Shown here: positions 18,180-26,870 of the stretch, piece after piece
Layout of the letters: every line of letters starts with the position of its first letter
Position numbering within the stretch: the stretch's first letter is position 1
Assembly (NCBI GenBank): GCA_013154235.1
Contig: JAADCV010000019.1
Coordinates: 1 to 57,025, forward strand
Source: Thermoproteota archaeon
GTDB lineage: Archaea > Thermoproteota > Thermoprotei_A > Sulfolobales > Ignisphaeraceae
Length of the DNA: 57,025 nucleotides
Direction: 5' to 3'
Notes under the pieces: generated by a model
Told to the model about the DNA's origin: nothing
Database searches by the model: none
Seen by the model: the letters and a program-made list of their open reading frames with translations, nothing else
Made by a program: the position numbers and the translations under genes

Positions 18180-19526
18180 TTGGAACGCGTTCCAACGGGC
18201 ATTAAGTACCTTGATGACGTGCTTGGCGGAGGCCTCCCTAAGAGCTCCTCCATACTGCTAGCCGGGAACCCGGGAGCCGGCAAAACAACTTTTGGCGCCA
18301 CCTTTCTCTACCGAGGAGCCATAGATTTTGGGGAGCCAGGGCTCTACGTCAGCTTTGTTGAGGATAAAAGGAGCTTTCTGAACTACATGTCAACGCTCGG
18401 AATGGATTTCGATAAGCTTGAGCGCGAAGGACTGTTCGCATTCATGGGAGTGCCATACGTCGACATATCTAGGAGCTTGGAGACAATAGTCTTTAGAATA
18501 CTTCAGCTAGCCCGGGAGAAAGGGATTAAGAGAGTTGTAATAGATAGCGTATCAGCAATAGCCCAGGCGCTGAGATCGCAGGAGCGAGTGAGAGCGTTTC
18601 TGCACAACACATTCATATACGGATTGAAGAAGGCTGGCGACGTAACAACGATACTCGTTGCTGACCTGCCCTACGGAGCTACAACTATAGGGCTAGGAGT
18701 AGAGGAGTTCGTTGTCGATGGAGTGCTCGTTCTAAAGGTCGAGAGACTCAAGGGACTCGTCCTGCGCTACCTCGAAGTATGGAAGATGCGGGGTGTCGAG
18801 GTAGGAAGATCAATAATACCTTTCACGATCGGTAAAGGCGGATTCATACCGGTGCTCTTCACAAGATGCTTCAATAATCACAGCGGCGTTTCAGCCCTGA
18901 GCCCACTAACAACCACACTCCGAAGATTGTTCACTGCTATACCTACAGGCGCAACAATTCTGGTTGCAGGTCCTCCGGGCTCCGGCAAGAGTATGCTTGT
19001 CTCCGAGCTAGCTTTGAATGCCGCTATACAGGGATTCAATGTCCTATACGTTTCTCTCGAGGAGCGTGAGAGTAGCGTCCGCAGCAGGATGTCATACATA
19101 GCTAAGAAGTGCTTTGGCAGAACAACCCCCGAGGTCGTTGAAAATATACACGTTGTATCTATAGATCCATACCAGTACGAGATAACCGATGTCTGCTCCT
19201 ACATCATGAGACTCATCGCAAAAATAGACCCCCTCGTAATAGTGCTAGACGGAAGCGATGCCCTAGAGCCTCTAACAGAAAGCTCAGCCTTTCTATCGAT
19301 AGTTCGAAGCTTCGTCGAATCTGTAAGGAGGTTCGGCAGAATAGCTATAGTGACTAAGAGCAGCGCTGTAGGCATGCCCAAGATAAAGCGCGGATTCGAT
19401 GGCTTAGCAGACATCCTAATCTCGACTACGCATGATCGGAAGAGCCCAGGGAGGAGGCTTGTGCACGTTCTAAAGACCCGCATAGGCTTTGTAAAGGAGT
19501 TCAGCGCGGTGATAGGCATTGGCTAG
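18180..19526 (+). CDS. KaiC-like ATPase with two RecA domains
   Basis: About 448 residues. Starting at TTG 18180 gives the family N-terminus E-R-V-P-T-G-I-x-x-L-D-x-x-L-G-G-G-L-P; the frame is open further upstream (ATG 18060) but those residues are not family-like. Domain 1 has Walker A G-N-P-G-A-G-K-T-T and a strand V-V-I-D-S-V as Walker B. Domain 2 has G-P-P-G-S-G-K-S and a hydrophobic strand ending V-L-D-G. Archaeal KaiC-like (RadC-type) proteins are ATPases and sometimes autokinases linked to signalling. An ATATATCT element near 18154 could be its TATA box. Followed by a small overlapping gene. Confidence 0.88.
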   Translation: MERVPTGIKYLDDVLGGGLPKSSSILLAGNPGAGKTTFGATFLYRGAIDFGEPGLYVSFVEDKRSFLNYMSTLGMDFDKLEREGLFAFMGVPYVDISRSLETIVFRILQLAREKGIKRVVIDSVSAIAQALRSQERVRAFLHNTFIYGLKKAGDVTTILVADLPYGATTIGLGVEEFVVDGVLVLKVERLKGLVLRYLEVWKMRGVEVGRSIIPFTIGKGGFIPVLFTRCFNNHSGVSALSPLTTTLRRLFTAIPTGATILVAGPPGSGKSMLVSELALNAAIQGFNVLYVSLEERESSVRSRMSYIAKKCFGRTTPEVVENIHVVSIDPYQYEITDVCSYIMRLIAKIDPLVIVLDGSDALEPLTESSAFLSIVRSFVESVRRFGRIAIVTKSSAVGMPKIKRGFDGLADILISTTHDRKSPGRRLVHVLKTRIGFVKEFSAVIGIG

Positions 19527-19872
19527 GGGGACGATAGGCAGGCGCAGGACTCTGTGGAGGATCGTAATAGCTGTGCTTAGGAGAAGGGGGCTCTCGTTTG
19601 TTGTCGAGCCCCTAGCGAGCTACATGAGGAACATCAAGAACGTTGATCCGGGTAAGTGCCTTGAGGAGTCGCCATGCATGTTCTACTCGATAGCCATGGA
19701 GTACTTCAATGGGGATGAGGAGGCCGTACGGTTCTTCCTCGACTACATATTCTCCGCTATCGCTCCAGACAAGTTCTCGCTGAGAATGGAGATAATCAAC
19801 AGCATGAAGGAATGCAACGAGAAAAAGGCTAGGGATTTGATAAAGTCGCTAGCTGATGGCGCTACAGCTTGA
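19519..19872 (+). CDS. Hypothetical helical protein coupled to the KaiC-like gene
   Basis: 117 residues from TTG 19519, overlapping the KaiC-like stop by 8 bases, so probably co-translated. Basic N-terminus (R-R-R-T-L-W-R-I) then helices; no known motif. Co-transcription suggests a partner of the ATPase. The stop lies inside the convergent beta-propeller gene, with an 11-base overlap. Confidence 0.6.
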   Translation: MARGTIGRRRTLWRIVIAVLRRRGLSFVVEPLASYMRNIKNVDPGKCLEESPCMFYSIAMEYFNGDEEAVRFFLDYIFSAIAPDKFSLRMEIINSMKECNEKKARDLIKSLADGATA

Positions 19873-22120
19873 TTTCTGCTATAGGTCTCCACGATACTGC
19901 ACTAAACACCTTTATCTCGTTTGGCGATACAGCAAACACTTTCTCCCCTATCCACACCGCCCTTATCGCGTTTGGAGCCTCTAGTATCTTGACTAGGGAC
20001 ACCTCATTGTCTGCATAGCTCACTACTGCTATTCCAACGCTTCTCCACGATACGGATATCGGGAACATGAGGATCTTTCTGGAGCTCCAGAACGTTATAG
20101 CGTGGTAGTCGTATAGGGCCGGCGTCCATCCCCTACTTATTACTAGCTTCGATACCTCTCTGATTCTCTTCAAGTTAGTTACATTGAATAGCTCTATCTT
20201 CAGGCTACCCTTCTCCATGCCTATTCCAAGCAGCAGTCCCCTCGAAATTGGGTGCAGATAGGTTAGGTACCCGGGAAGCTTTACGTAGCCCACAACCTTA
20301 GGCTTCGTTGGGTTGCTGAGATCTATAGCGAAGAGGGGATCTACAACTCTGTTCGTTACTAGGAAGAGCGTTGTTCCAACAAGCCTTGCTCCGAAGACGT
20401 ACTCGTTGCTGATAACCTTAGGTATCGATGCCGCTATACGCATCGTGCTAAGATCTACTACGTACACTCCAACACTGGACACGCTGAATCTAGGATATAT
20501 GTAGTACCGAGGTGACGTCGGGGTTCTCGAGTGCGTTATGGTTATGTAGCTAACTCTTGTCGTGGTCGTTTCGCCGACCTGCTTGTATATCGTTACAGGG
20601 ATTCTCGTTGCCCCCGGCGGAGTGATTATCGGGATCTTGTACACGCTGAATACAATACTGTACCTCACGGTAGCTACCACAAGGTACTTGCCTAGCTGAT
20701 TAACAGCGAACTGCCTCGTAACTACTCCCGGTACATCGACGTAGCCATCCTTAGCAATGCTCAGCCCATTGATGGAGAACACGAACACTCTAGCGTAGGC
20801 TCCCTCTCTACCCACCATAGCCTCGAGGGTCTTGACAAGGCTCTCTACTCTACCATAGCTTCTGCTAGCCCAGCTGAGGAGCTCGTAATAAGCCTCCATA
20901 AACTTGCCTTTCGATATGAGCTCGCTGAGCTTCTTCGATAGATCCTTAGGTAGCTGGCTAGCGTAGCGCTCTATTAGCTGCGGAACAACTCTGTATACTC
21001 CGAAGAGATTCGATACGACAACTAGATGATCCTTAGACATGTACACGATGCTCGCTCTATTGATTAGGTACGCATAGGCTCTTCCTCTTAAGCTACTGAG
21101 GTTCAGCGCGAGAACAGTCAGGTATGTGTCTCCCGGTGTGAGGACCTCGATGTTGCTTGGCTTAGCTACAGCGTTCCCCACAACAGGCATCACAAGCCTT
21201 CTATTGATGAATGCTGGGCTCTGCGCGAGCACATAGAGTACGCCGTTATACAGCCTCGATGATAGGTAGTAGCCGCTCATCGTTATGTTAGCTATGAGCT
21301 TGGGACTGCGGATGTTAGTCACGTTATACACGAGTATCTGGATGCTGTTGGGGATGTACATCGGCGGGTAGTACGATAGCCACAGTATCCTTATCGGGGC
21401 TCCGCCACATATTGCGATCAGCTCGTTGTTCCAGACGTAGATTCCCCTTACGTATCTCGGAACCTTTAGTGTGTAGGCTAGGCTTAGGCTTGTAGCGTTC
21501 ACGATGTATATATTCGTGTTCTTCGAGTAGAATAGCGCGCGCCCGTTAGTCTTCACCACATCTAGCTCATCGATGCCACTAACCTGCACGTTCGTTGTCG
21601 AGTGCGCTATCGACGCTTTTCCGGCTAGCGCTACGGTGGCTACCGTAGCTGGGGTTACCGTAGCTACGGTAGTTGCAGCCCTAAAGCCGGCTAGAGCATA
21701 CATAAGACTTGTAAAGCTCGAAGGGGTGCTCGCTGCTAGCCTCACTACTTCCTCTAGTCGCTGCAGGCTCACCGAGCTAATAGAGGCGAATTCTATCCTC
21801 GCCCCGCTAGCATAGCTAGGGATGGGGGCTAGAGTATAGCTCGTGGATTTGGTTACGCTGCTCACTGTTGGTGTAGCGCTACTCACCGTGCTAGTTGCTT
21901 GCGCTGAGCTTGTTGAAGTTAGCGAGCTGCTTACCGTCGTCGTAACGAACGTTGTTCTGGTGATCGTCGTCACCAAAGTCCTAGTCACTGTGCGTGGAAC
22001 AGTGTGATACACCGTGGTGATGCTAGCTGGCGCTCTGTAAGCTACGCTAAGCTCGTAGCCAACGAAGGCAGCTACTACGAAGGCTACTACCATAGCTGCC
22101 ACTACCCAAGCCTTACCCAT
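19862..22120 (-). CDS. Membrane-anchored extracellular beta-propeller protein
   Basis: 752 residues. An N-terminal membrane anchor (about 4-25), a Ser/Thr-rich linker (about 30-100) likely O-glycosylated, then a large domain of repeated four-strand blades containing S-G-I-D-E-L-D-V-V-K-T-N-G. This matches the archaeal beta-propeller family of cell-surface proteins (Pfam Beta_propel). Function is unknown; such propellers often bind proteins or sugars outside the cell. No catalytic residues recognised. Confidence 0.85.
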   Translation of the reverse strand: MGKAWVVAAMVVAFVVAAFVGYELSVAYRAPASITTVYHTVPRTVTRTLVTTITRTTFVTTTVSSSLTSTSSAQATSTVSSATPTVSSVTKSTSYTLAPIPSYASGARIEFASISSVSLQRLEEVVRLAASTPSSFTSLMYALAGFRAATTVATVTPATVATVALAGKASIAHSTTNVQVSGIDELDVVKTNGRALFYSKNTNIYIVNATSLSLAYTLKVPRYVRGIYVWNNELIAICGGAPIRILWLSYYPPMYIPNSIQILVYNVTNIRSPKLIANITMSGYYLSSRLYNGVLYVLAQSPAFINRRLVMPVVGNAVAKPSNIEVLTPGDTYLTVLALNLSSLRGRAYAYLINRASIVYMSKDHLVVVSNLFGVYRVVPQLIERYASQLPKDLSKKLSELISKGKFMEAYYELLSWASRSYGRVESLVKTLEAMVGREGAYARVFVFSINGLSIAKDGYVDVPGVVTRQFAVNQLGKYLVVATVRYSIVFSVYKIPIITPPGATRIPVTIYKQVGETTTTRVSYITITHSRTPTSPRYYIYPRFSVSSVGVYVVDLSTMRIAASIPKVISNEYVFGARLVGTTLFLVTNRVVDPLFAIDLSNPTKPKVVGYVKLPGYLTYLHPISRGLLLGIGMEKGSLKIELFNVTNLKRIREVSKLVISRGWTPALYDYHAITFWSSRKILMFPISVSWRSVGIAVVSYADNEVSLVKILEAPNAIRAVWIGEKVFAVSPNEIKVFSAVSWRPIAEIKL

Positions 22121-22216
22121 TCAACTTCACCCGTAGTATCGTACAGCGCTAGGCAGCATATAGAGAAAGAGCTGGAATAGCTATAGCAAGCCCGTTTGAA
22201 CAATAACAGCAATTGA

Positions 22217-22271
22217 CTCTCAGTGCCGCCTAATATCATCACCTATCAGTAGTCGGACTCCTCAGCATCTG
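22217..22271 (-). ncRNA. C/D box guide sRNA
   Basis: Minus strand: C-like ATGCTGA (22268-22262, one mismatch to RTGATGA), 12-nt guide (22261-22250), D' CTGA (22249-22246), 3-nt spacer, C' GTGATGA (22242-22236), 12-nt guide (22235-22224), D CTGA (22223-22220). The two exact 12-nt spacings are the archaeal norm. No good terminal stem is visible. It lies in the 214-bp gap between the beta-propeller and Lrp genes. rRNA targets not assigned. Confidence 0.68.
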
Positions 22272-22334
22272 GGGTGAAAGCCTACTTACACCCTAAAAGA
22301 GTACGTAGCACTGGATCTCACGGGGAGGTGTGAG

Positions 22335-22784
22335 TTGGCACAGAACCCTACTCTCGACGAAAAGGATCTAGCAATTCTTCGTTTGCTGGCTTTGAACGGC
22401 AGAATGCCCTTCACCGAGATTGGGAGACGCGTAGGGCTTAGCGACGTTGCGGTCATCAAGAGAGTTAGGAGACTCGAGAGCTCCGGCGTTATCAAGCGCT
22501 ACACGATAGAGGTGGATCCAGCGAAGCTGGGGTACCGAGCGGTTTCGATAACCGGTATAGATACAGAGCCCCAAAACCTGTTCCAGGTAGTGGAGAAACT
22601 CAAGGCTATGGACTGCGTTAAGTACATAGCGTTGACCAGCGGAGACCACTCAGTCATGACAATAATATGGGCTAGAGATGGGGACGACATGGCCAGAATA
22701 CATGAGAGCATATCAAAGCTGCCCGGGGTCAAGAGGGTTTGCCCCGCTGTCATATTAGAGGTCTTTAAGGACGAGCGGGTCTAG
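22335..22784 (+). CDS. Lrp/AsnC-family transcriptional regulator
   Basis: 149 residues. The N-terminal winged HTH is textbook: L-D-E-K-D-L-A-I-L-R-L-L, then F-T-E-I-G-R-R-V-G-L-S-D-V-A-V-I-K-R-V-R. It is followed by the RAM ligand-binding domain with a G-x-H-S-V-M-like stretch. TTG 22335 is chosen because GGGGAGGTGTGA, a strong Shine-Dalgarno sequence, ends four bases before it. Target genes and effector cannot be deduced. Confidence 0.93.
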   Translation: MAQNPTLDEKDLAILRLLALNGRMPFTEIGRRVGLSDVAVIKRVRRLESSGVIKRYTIEVDPAKLGYRAVSITGIDTEPQNLFQVVEKLKAMDCVKYIALTSGDHSVMTIIWARDGDDMARIHESISKLPGVKRVCPAVILEVFKDERV

Positions 22785-22787
22785 CTC

Positions 22788-22796
22788 GTTATAAGG
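22788..22796 (+). promoter_or_regulatory. Probable TATA box for the HerA-like gene
   Basis: GTTATAAGG lies ~36 bases before the ATG at 22828 and just after the Lrp stop, so the HerA-like gene probably has its own promoter with a short leader. Confidence 0.5.
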
Positions 22797-22827
22797 TTAC
22801 GGAGACTCAGAAGCTGACTAGGGTACT

Positions 22828-24474
22828 ATGCCAACACTAGGTTTTGTACTGAGCGGCTCGACAACGCAGGTAGCGTACGCCCAGCTCACAAGCTACGGCG
22901 AGGCCCATGCTCGCGAAGGAATGCTCGTAGGGATAAGGAGCAGTTATGGAACTCTTTTAGCTCGCATCGACAGAATGCGGTTCGAGTCCCCCGCCTTTAG
23001 GGTTGGGGATCCCTGGGGGCTAGCCCGCCGAGAAGGCGCGGATCTCCGCTCTATCGCAACCGCAATAGGGATGTACTGCGTTGCTGAGCTATCAATACTT
23101 GGTAGGATAGGAGACACTGGACTCGAAGAGGTGTACGCTCCTCCAAAGCCTGGAGACAGTGTTATAGATCTTAGCGAGCTCAGCGAGCCGGAGATCTTCG
23201 GGCTTCGGAGGAATTACGGGATAGTGTGGATAGAGAGGCTGGCCGGCTACAGCGAGCTAAAGGTTCCTCTGGACGTAGAGGCGCTAACCATGCACCTAGG
23301 CGTCTTTGGCGAGACCGGCAGCGGAAAGAGCTACACCATGGGGTACCTAATAGAGAAACTCAGCTCGATACCTACCCCCAAGGGACCTAGGGCTCTCCCA
23401 ACGATAGTTGTTGATGCGAACGGGGATTACCTAGATATGCACGAGGCTTACTCGAAGAGCGGAAAGCTAGGAGCTTTCAGCGAGGTGCTACGCTTAGTAT
23501 TCCCAACTTCCCGCTTTGCACGTAAGCCATTCACGAAAGCTATCACTATAGACCTCGACGAGCTCGACCCTAGGGATCTAGCAACGCTCGTTGTCGCATA
23601 CCGCTTCGGATCCCCTGAAGCTAGCGAACTGCAGCTCCACGCAATAACTAGGCTCTTCGAGAGCGCGCAGGATAAAGGAGTAGGAATCAATGAGCTTATG
23701 CACGCTCCTAGCTACATGGATAAGCTTGTAGACGAGGTATGCCAGGAGCTACAGCTCCATCATCAGACAGCAAGAGCTATGCGCTCAGCTCTATCCAAGT
23801 TTAGGCACGATATTGCCGAGAGGTTTAGGCTAGTACCGAGAGAATCGCCGAAAGATGCTAAGGGTAGAGCTACGCTATCAAGGGAGTTCATAGAGCAGTT
23901 AACCAAGAGTCCCTCGCTAGCGATAATAGACTTTTCACCTGATGGAGCTCCTGGCGTTCCCCTAATAGTTAAACAGTTTGTGATAGCTTACCTAGCCACA
24001 CTACTGTACGATACGTTTACCGAGTACAAGCTTAGGGGCAACGAGAGATACCTTCTCTTCGTTATAGAAGAGGCTCAGAACTACGTTCCTAACCCGAGAA
24101 CATACCCGATAGGCTTCAGCGTTGCTAGAGAAAAGATATCGCTAATAGCAACCCAGGGAAGGAAGTTCGGAATCTGCCTAGCTATAGTCTCGCAGAGACC
24201 CGCATTCATAGACCCCGTAGTCCTCTCCATGATAAACTCGTGGTTTATACACCGAGTAGCTCCGGAGGATGCTAGCTACATCTCGAGAATCTGCGGGGGG
24301 CTACCACCATCACTTGAATCAAAGCTCCCGAAACTACCTCGAGGAACATGCGTTTTCATGGGGCAACTAAATCCTCTCGGAACGCCACTACTGCTGAAGA
24401 TAGGTCGTAGAGCGGTTAGCCACAAGATGGGGAGAACAGCTCTCGTCGATACGCTAGCAGAGCTAAGCTCATAA
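22828..24474 (+). CDS. herA: HerA-family ATPase/DNA translocase
   Basis: 548 residues, the usual HerA length. An N-terminal beta-barrel (HAS-barrel-like, about 1-115) is followed by a RecA/FtsK-type core: Walker A G-E-T-G-S-G-K-S (about 158-165), I-V-V-D-A-N-G-D-Y-L-D, Walker B-like L-L-F-V-I-E-E-A-Q-N-Y, and I-A-T-Q-G-R-K-F-G plus S-Q-R-P sensor segments. HerA forms a hexameric DNA pump working with NurA, Mre11 and Rad50 in end resection; none of those is adjacent here, so it may be a stand-alone paralogue. Confidence 0.9.
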   Translation: MPTLGFVLSGSTTQVAYAQLTSYGEAHAREGMLVGIRSSYGTLLARIDRMRFESPAFRVGDPWGLARREGADLRSIATAIGMYCVAELSILGRIGDTGLEEVYAPPKPGDSVIDLSELSEPEIFGLRRNYGIVWIERLAGYSELKVPLDVEALTMHLGVFGETGSGKSYTMGYLIEKLSSIPTPKGPRALPTIVVDANGDYLDMHEAYSKSGKLGAFSEVLRLVFPTSRFARKPFTKAITIDLDELDPRDLATLVVAYRFGSPEASELQLHAITRLFESAQDKGVGINELMHAPSYMDKLVDEVCQELQLHHQTARAMRSALSKFRHDIAERFRLVPRESPKDAKGRATLSREFIEQLTKSPSLAIIDFSPDGAPGVPLIVKQFVIAYLATLLYDTFTEYKLRGNERYLLFVIEEAQNYVPNPRTYPIGFSVAREKISLIATQGRKFGICLAIVSQRPAFIDPVVLSMINSWFIHRVAPEDASYISRICGGLPPSLESKLPKLPRGTCVFMGQLNPLGTPLLLKIGRRAVSHKMGRTALVDTLAELSS

Positions 24475-24478
24475 GACG

Positions 24479-24859
24479 CTACTTCCTAACATGCGCGATT
24501 AGAGCGCCAACGATGAACCCAACCGTAACGGGAGCTATCACCAGTATTCCAAGCGCAGTCACAAGCGAGTAGACTATACTCCAGACGCTGTGGGCTACAC
24601 CCGCTAGCGTCTTGAAAGCATCGTAAACGCTGTTACCCAAGCTCCAGACGCCAAGCACTATGCCCAGAAGTATTATGCCTACAGAAGCCAGCAGGTACTT
24701 CAGCGCTCTCATAGCTACGTACCCTAGGGCTAGCCCCAGCAGAAACTCTATCGCTGTTACAACAACAGCGTTAGGATTCGTTATTAGCGCACCTATGAGG
24801 CTATCGATGTTTAGAGAGGGAGCTGCGGTACTGTTTAGTGCAGCTATGAACCCTATCAT
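24479..24859 (-). CDS. Small polytopic membrane protein (FUN14-like hydropathy)
   Basis: About 126 residues with three to four membrane helices and a conserved-looking L-G-L-A-L-G-Y-V-A-M-R-A-L-K-Y run reminiscent of the FUN14 family; that assignment is tentative. I prefer ATG 24859, behind GAGGTAGAGG and about 40 bases from a TATA element (CTTATATAC near 24900-24908), over the upstream ATG at 24943, which lies before the TATA element. Confidence 0.6.
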   Translation of the reverse strand: MIGFIAALNSTAAPSLNIDSLIGALITNPNAVVVTAIEFLLGLALGYVAMRALKYLLASVGIILLGIVLGVWSLGNSVYDAFKTLAGVAHSVWSIVYSLVTALGILVIAPVTVGFIVGALIAHVRK

Positions 24860-24954
24860 TTCCTCTACCTCCTCTTTTCGAGCACCAAACTCAGTACTAG
24901 GTATATAAGTCTCGTAGTTAATCTCGAAGAAGCAACACATCAATTATGGGTTTG

Positions 24955-25060
<106 letters not shown>

Positions 25061-25088
25061 GCACCAGTCTACGGGGTGTGTTGGCGGG

Positions 25089-25098
25089 GCTTATAAGC
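25089..25098. promoter_or_regulatory. Symmetric TATA element shared by tRNA-Lys and the phosphoesterase gene
   Basis: GCTTATAAGC is a perfect palindrome lying 30 bases from the tRNA 5' end on one side and 33 bases from the TTG start on the other, so it could position TBP in either direction. Confidence 0.5.
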
Positions 25099-25130
25099 TG
25101 TTGTTCGCCTTGATGTGAAGCGGGGGCTGC

Positions 25131-25901
25131 TTGAGCGAGAGACTGAGGAAGCTCACTAGAGGACTGTACGCTATTCATGACCTTCCAGCAGCGTTTATCC
25201 CTAGGTACAGCGCTATCCTAGTCGCCGATATACACCTAGGCTTCGAGGAGGAGATGGCCTCTAAGGGCATCTTTCTTCCCAGAATGCAGGTTAAGAGGGC
25301 CGCAGAGGTTATTCAAAGGTGCCTAGAGCTAACATCAGCTAGAAGGCTGATCATTGTAGGAGATCTAAAGCACCTCTTTGAGAGGCTAGGCCGACGTGAA
25401 GCTAAGGACGTTAGAGAGTTCCTAGAGAGAGTTGTCCCAATGTTTAGATCCGTCGTGCTGATTCGCGGTAACCACGATACCTTTGTGTACATAAGACTGC
25501 GCGAGTTTGGTGTAGACGTTGTTGACGAGCTCCTTATAGATGACATGCTTATCGTCCACGGGCACCGCAGGCCGTCGATTGATGGAGGCTACTCAATTCT
25601 GGTAATGGGTCACGAGCATCCTAGCATCGCGATAAGGGATCCCTTAGGTACGGTGGCTAAGCTACCCTGCTTCCTCGTAGTACCTCTATCTAATGGGGCT
25701 ACCGCCGTAGTGCTCCCAGCGCTAGGAATGTACCAGAGCGGTACATCAGTGTCTACCTCGCCGGAGGCTTACCTATCACCAATACTAAGAAGCCTGGCAA
25801 TTCTCGAAGAAGCTAAGCCGTATGCGATTGTCGAAGGGGAGGGCGCGTATGAACTCCCTAAATTAGGGCTTATTGAGGGCTTCCTTCAAGCAACTTTATA
25901 A
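25131..25901 (+). CDS. Metallophosphoesterase (calcineurin-like)
   Basis: 256 residues. The metal-binding motifs are in order: D-I-H-L-G near residue 30, V-G-D-L-K-H, R-G-N-H-D near 115, V-H-G-H and M-G-H-E-H-P. This resembles the PdeM/YprB-type archaeal phosphoesterases, smaller than Mre11 and lacking its capping domain. Substrate unknown. Start is TTG 25131; no ATG is available near it. It precedes the TBP gene in the same orientation. Confidence 0.88.
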   Translation: MSERLRKLTRGLYAIHDLPAAFIPRYSAILVADIHLGFEEEMASKGIFLPRMQVKRAAEVIQRCLELTSARRLIIVGDLKHLFERLGRREAKDVREFLERVVPMFRSVVLIRGNHDTFVYIRLREFGVDVVDELLIDDMLIVHGHRRPSIDGGYSILVMGHEHPSIAIRDPLGTVAKLPCFLVVPLSNGATAVVLPALGMYQSGTSVSTSPEAYLSPILRSLAILEEAKPYAIVEGEGAYELPKLGLIEGFLQATL

Positions 25902-25903
25902 AT
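25894..25903 (+). promoter_or_regulatory. TATA box of the TBP gene
   Basis: CTTTATAAAT is centred about 26 bases before the CTG at 25925, so transcription would begin at or next to that codon, giving a leaderless message. It overlaps the end of the phosphoesterase gene. Confidence 0.55.
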
Positions 25904-25924
25904 CCTCAGAACCGCTTTATACCT

Positions 25925-26650
25925 CTGGATAAAAGCTTAGATGAGCGTGAGACCATAGCAGAGAGCTACCATGATGAATTAGCTAGGAAGTACTTCAGCG
26001 ATCTGGATTCTAAGATAAGCGTTAAGATAGAGAATATCGTGGCGACAGTATCGCTGGATCAGACGCTGGACCTCGATTACATAGATAAGACCTTGCCCAA
26101 CGTTGAGTACAACCCCGACCAGTTCCCGGGATTGATATTCCGGCTGGACTCTCCGAAAGTCACAGCGCTCGTATTCAAATCTGGGAAAATGGTAGTAACA
26201 GGCGTCAAGAGCACTGCAGAGCTCATAAGGGCCGTTAAGAAAATCATAAAGACCTTCATAAAGTACGGCATTCCGATAACTGGCAAACCAAGGATACAGA
26301 TACAGAATATCGTAGCTTCCGCATCGCTAGGAGTTGAGGTAGCACTAGAGCGAGCCGCTTTCATGCTAGAGAACTCGATGTATGAACCCGAGCAGTTTCC
26401 AGGATTGATACATCGAATGAGCGATCCTCACGTGGTTCTACTGATCTTCAGCAGCGGCAAGATGGTGATAACTGGAGCTAAAAGCGAGGAGGAGGTGTAT
26501 CAAGCGGTTAGAAAGATTTACCTAAAGCTTAAAGAACTCGGATGCATAAGGAAGCCTGAAGAGGAGGAAAGGCTGCTCGAGAGCGAGCTTGAGGCTGTTG
26601 GAACCACGAGAAGGAGGAGGAAGCTTACTTACGAGGACTTCATGTTCTGA
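25925..26650 (+). CDS. tbp: TATA-box-binding protein, probably with a non-canonical CTG start
   Basis: The two TBP repeats are unmistakable: [12 protein letters not shown] ... [10 protein letters not shown] and [11 protein letters not shown] ... [10 protein letters not shown], each with S-G-K-M-V. The first ATG/GTG/TTG in frame is GTG 26039, but that codon is the valine of N-I-V-A-T-V and starting there would delete the first strand of the saddle. The frame is open from 25877 with coding-like residues, and contains CTG at 25925 and 26003. CTG 25925 fits the TATA spacing (241 residues); CTG 26003 would give a normal-length protein. An acidic tail with R-R-R-R ends the chain. Confidence 0.93.
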   Translation: MDKSLDERETIAESYHDELARKYFSDLDSKISVKIENIVATVSLDQTLDLDYIDKTLPNVEYNPDQFPGLIFRLDSPKVTALVFKSGKMVVTGVKSTAELIRAVKKIIKTFIKYGIPITGKPRIQIQNIVASASLGVEVALERAAFMLENSMYEPEQFPGLIHRMSDPHVVLLIFSSGKMVITGAKSEEEVYQAVRKIYLKLKELGCIRKPEEEERLLESELEAVGTTRRRRKLTYEDFMF

Positions 26651-26711
26651 TTTTTAGGCTTGTGACGAGCTCACTGCACCTACCTAACTCTTCTAACGCT
26701 TCTAGCGTAAG

Positions 26712-26742
26712 AGCTCAATACAACCTTTACATTTATTGAGCT
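26712..26742. repeat. Perfect 9-bp inverted repeat between tbp and the Lon-like gene
   Basis: AGCTCAATA (26712-26720) and TATTGAGCT (26734-26742) are separated by 13 bases. It lies in the 220-bp gap after tbp. It could be a regulator site or an RNA hairpin; no T-run follows it. The tbp stop itself is followed by TTTTT, a possible terminator. Nothing else certain was seen in this gap. Confidence 0.55.
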
Positions 26743-26870
26743 ACGGATTCAGAGTGAGACTAGGCTCTTCATCCCCTGAGGGTCACAGGCTGCCCGCGTC
26801 ATCACGTCTCATGAGGTATCTATCTGTTAGGCTGAAATAGGTTTATGCCTAACCGCATGGTGGTGAAATA

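Noticed and set aside
26749-26805. Possible minus-strand C/D RNA with GTGATGA and CTGA 57 nt apart
   Set aside because: The internal boxes (CTCA, GGGATGA) are poor, guide lengths are 15-18 rather than 12 nt, and no terminal stem forms.
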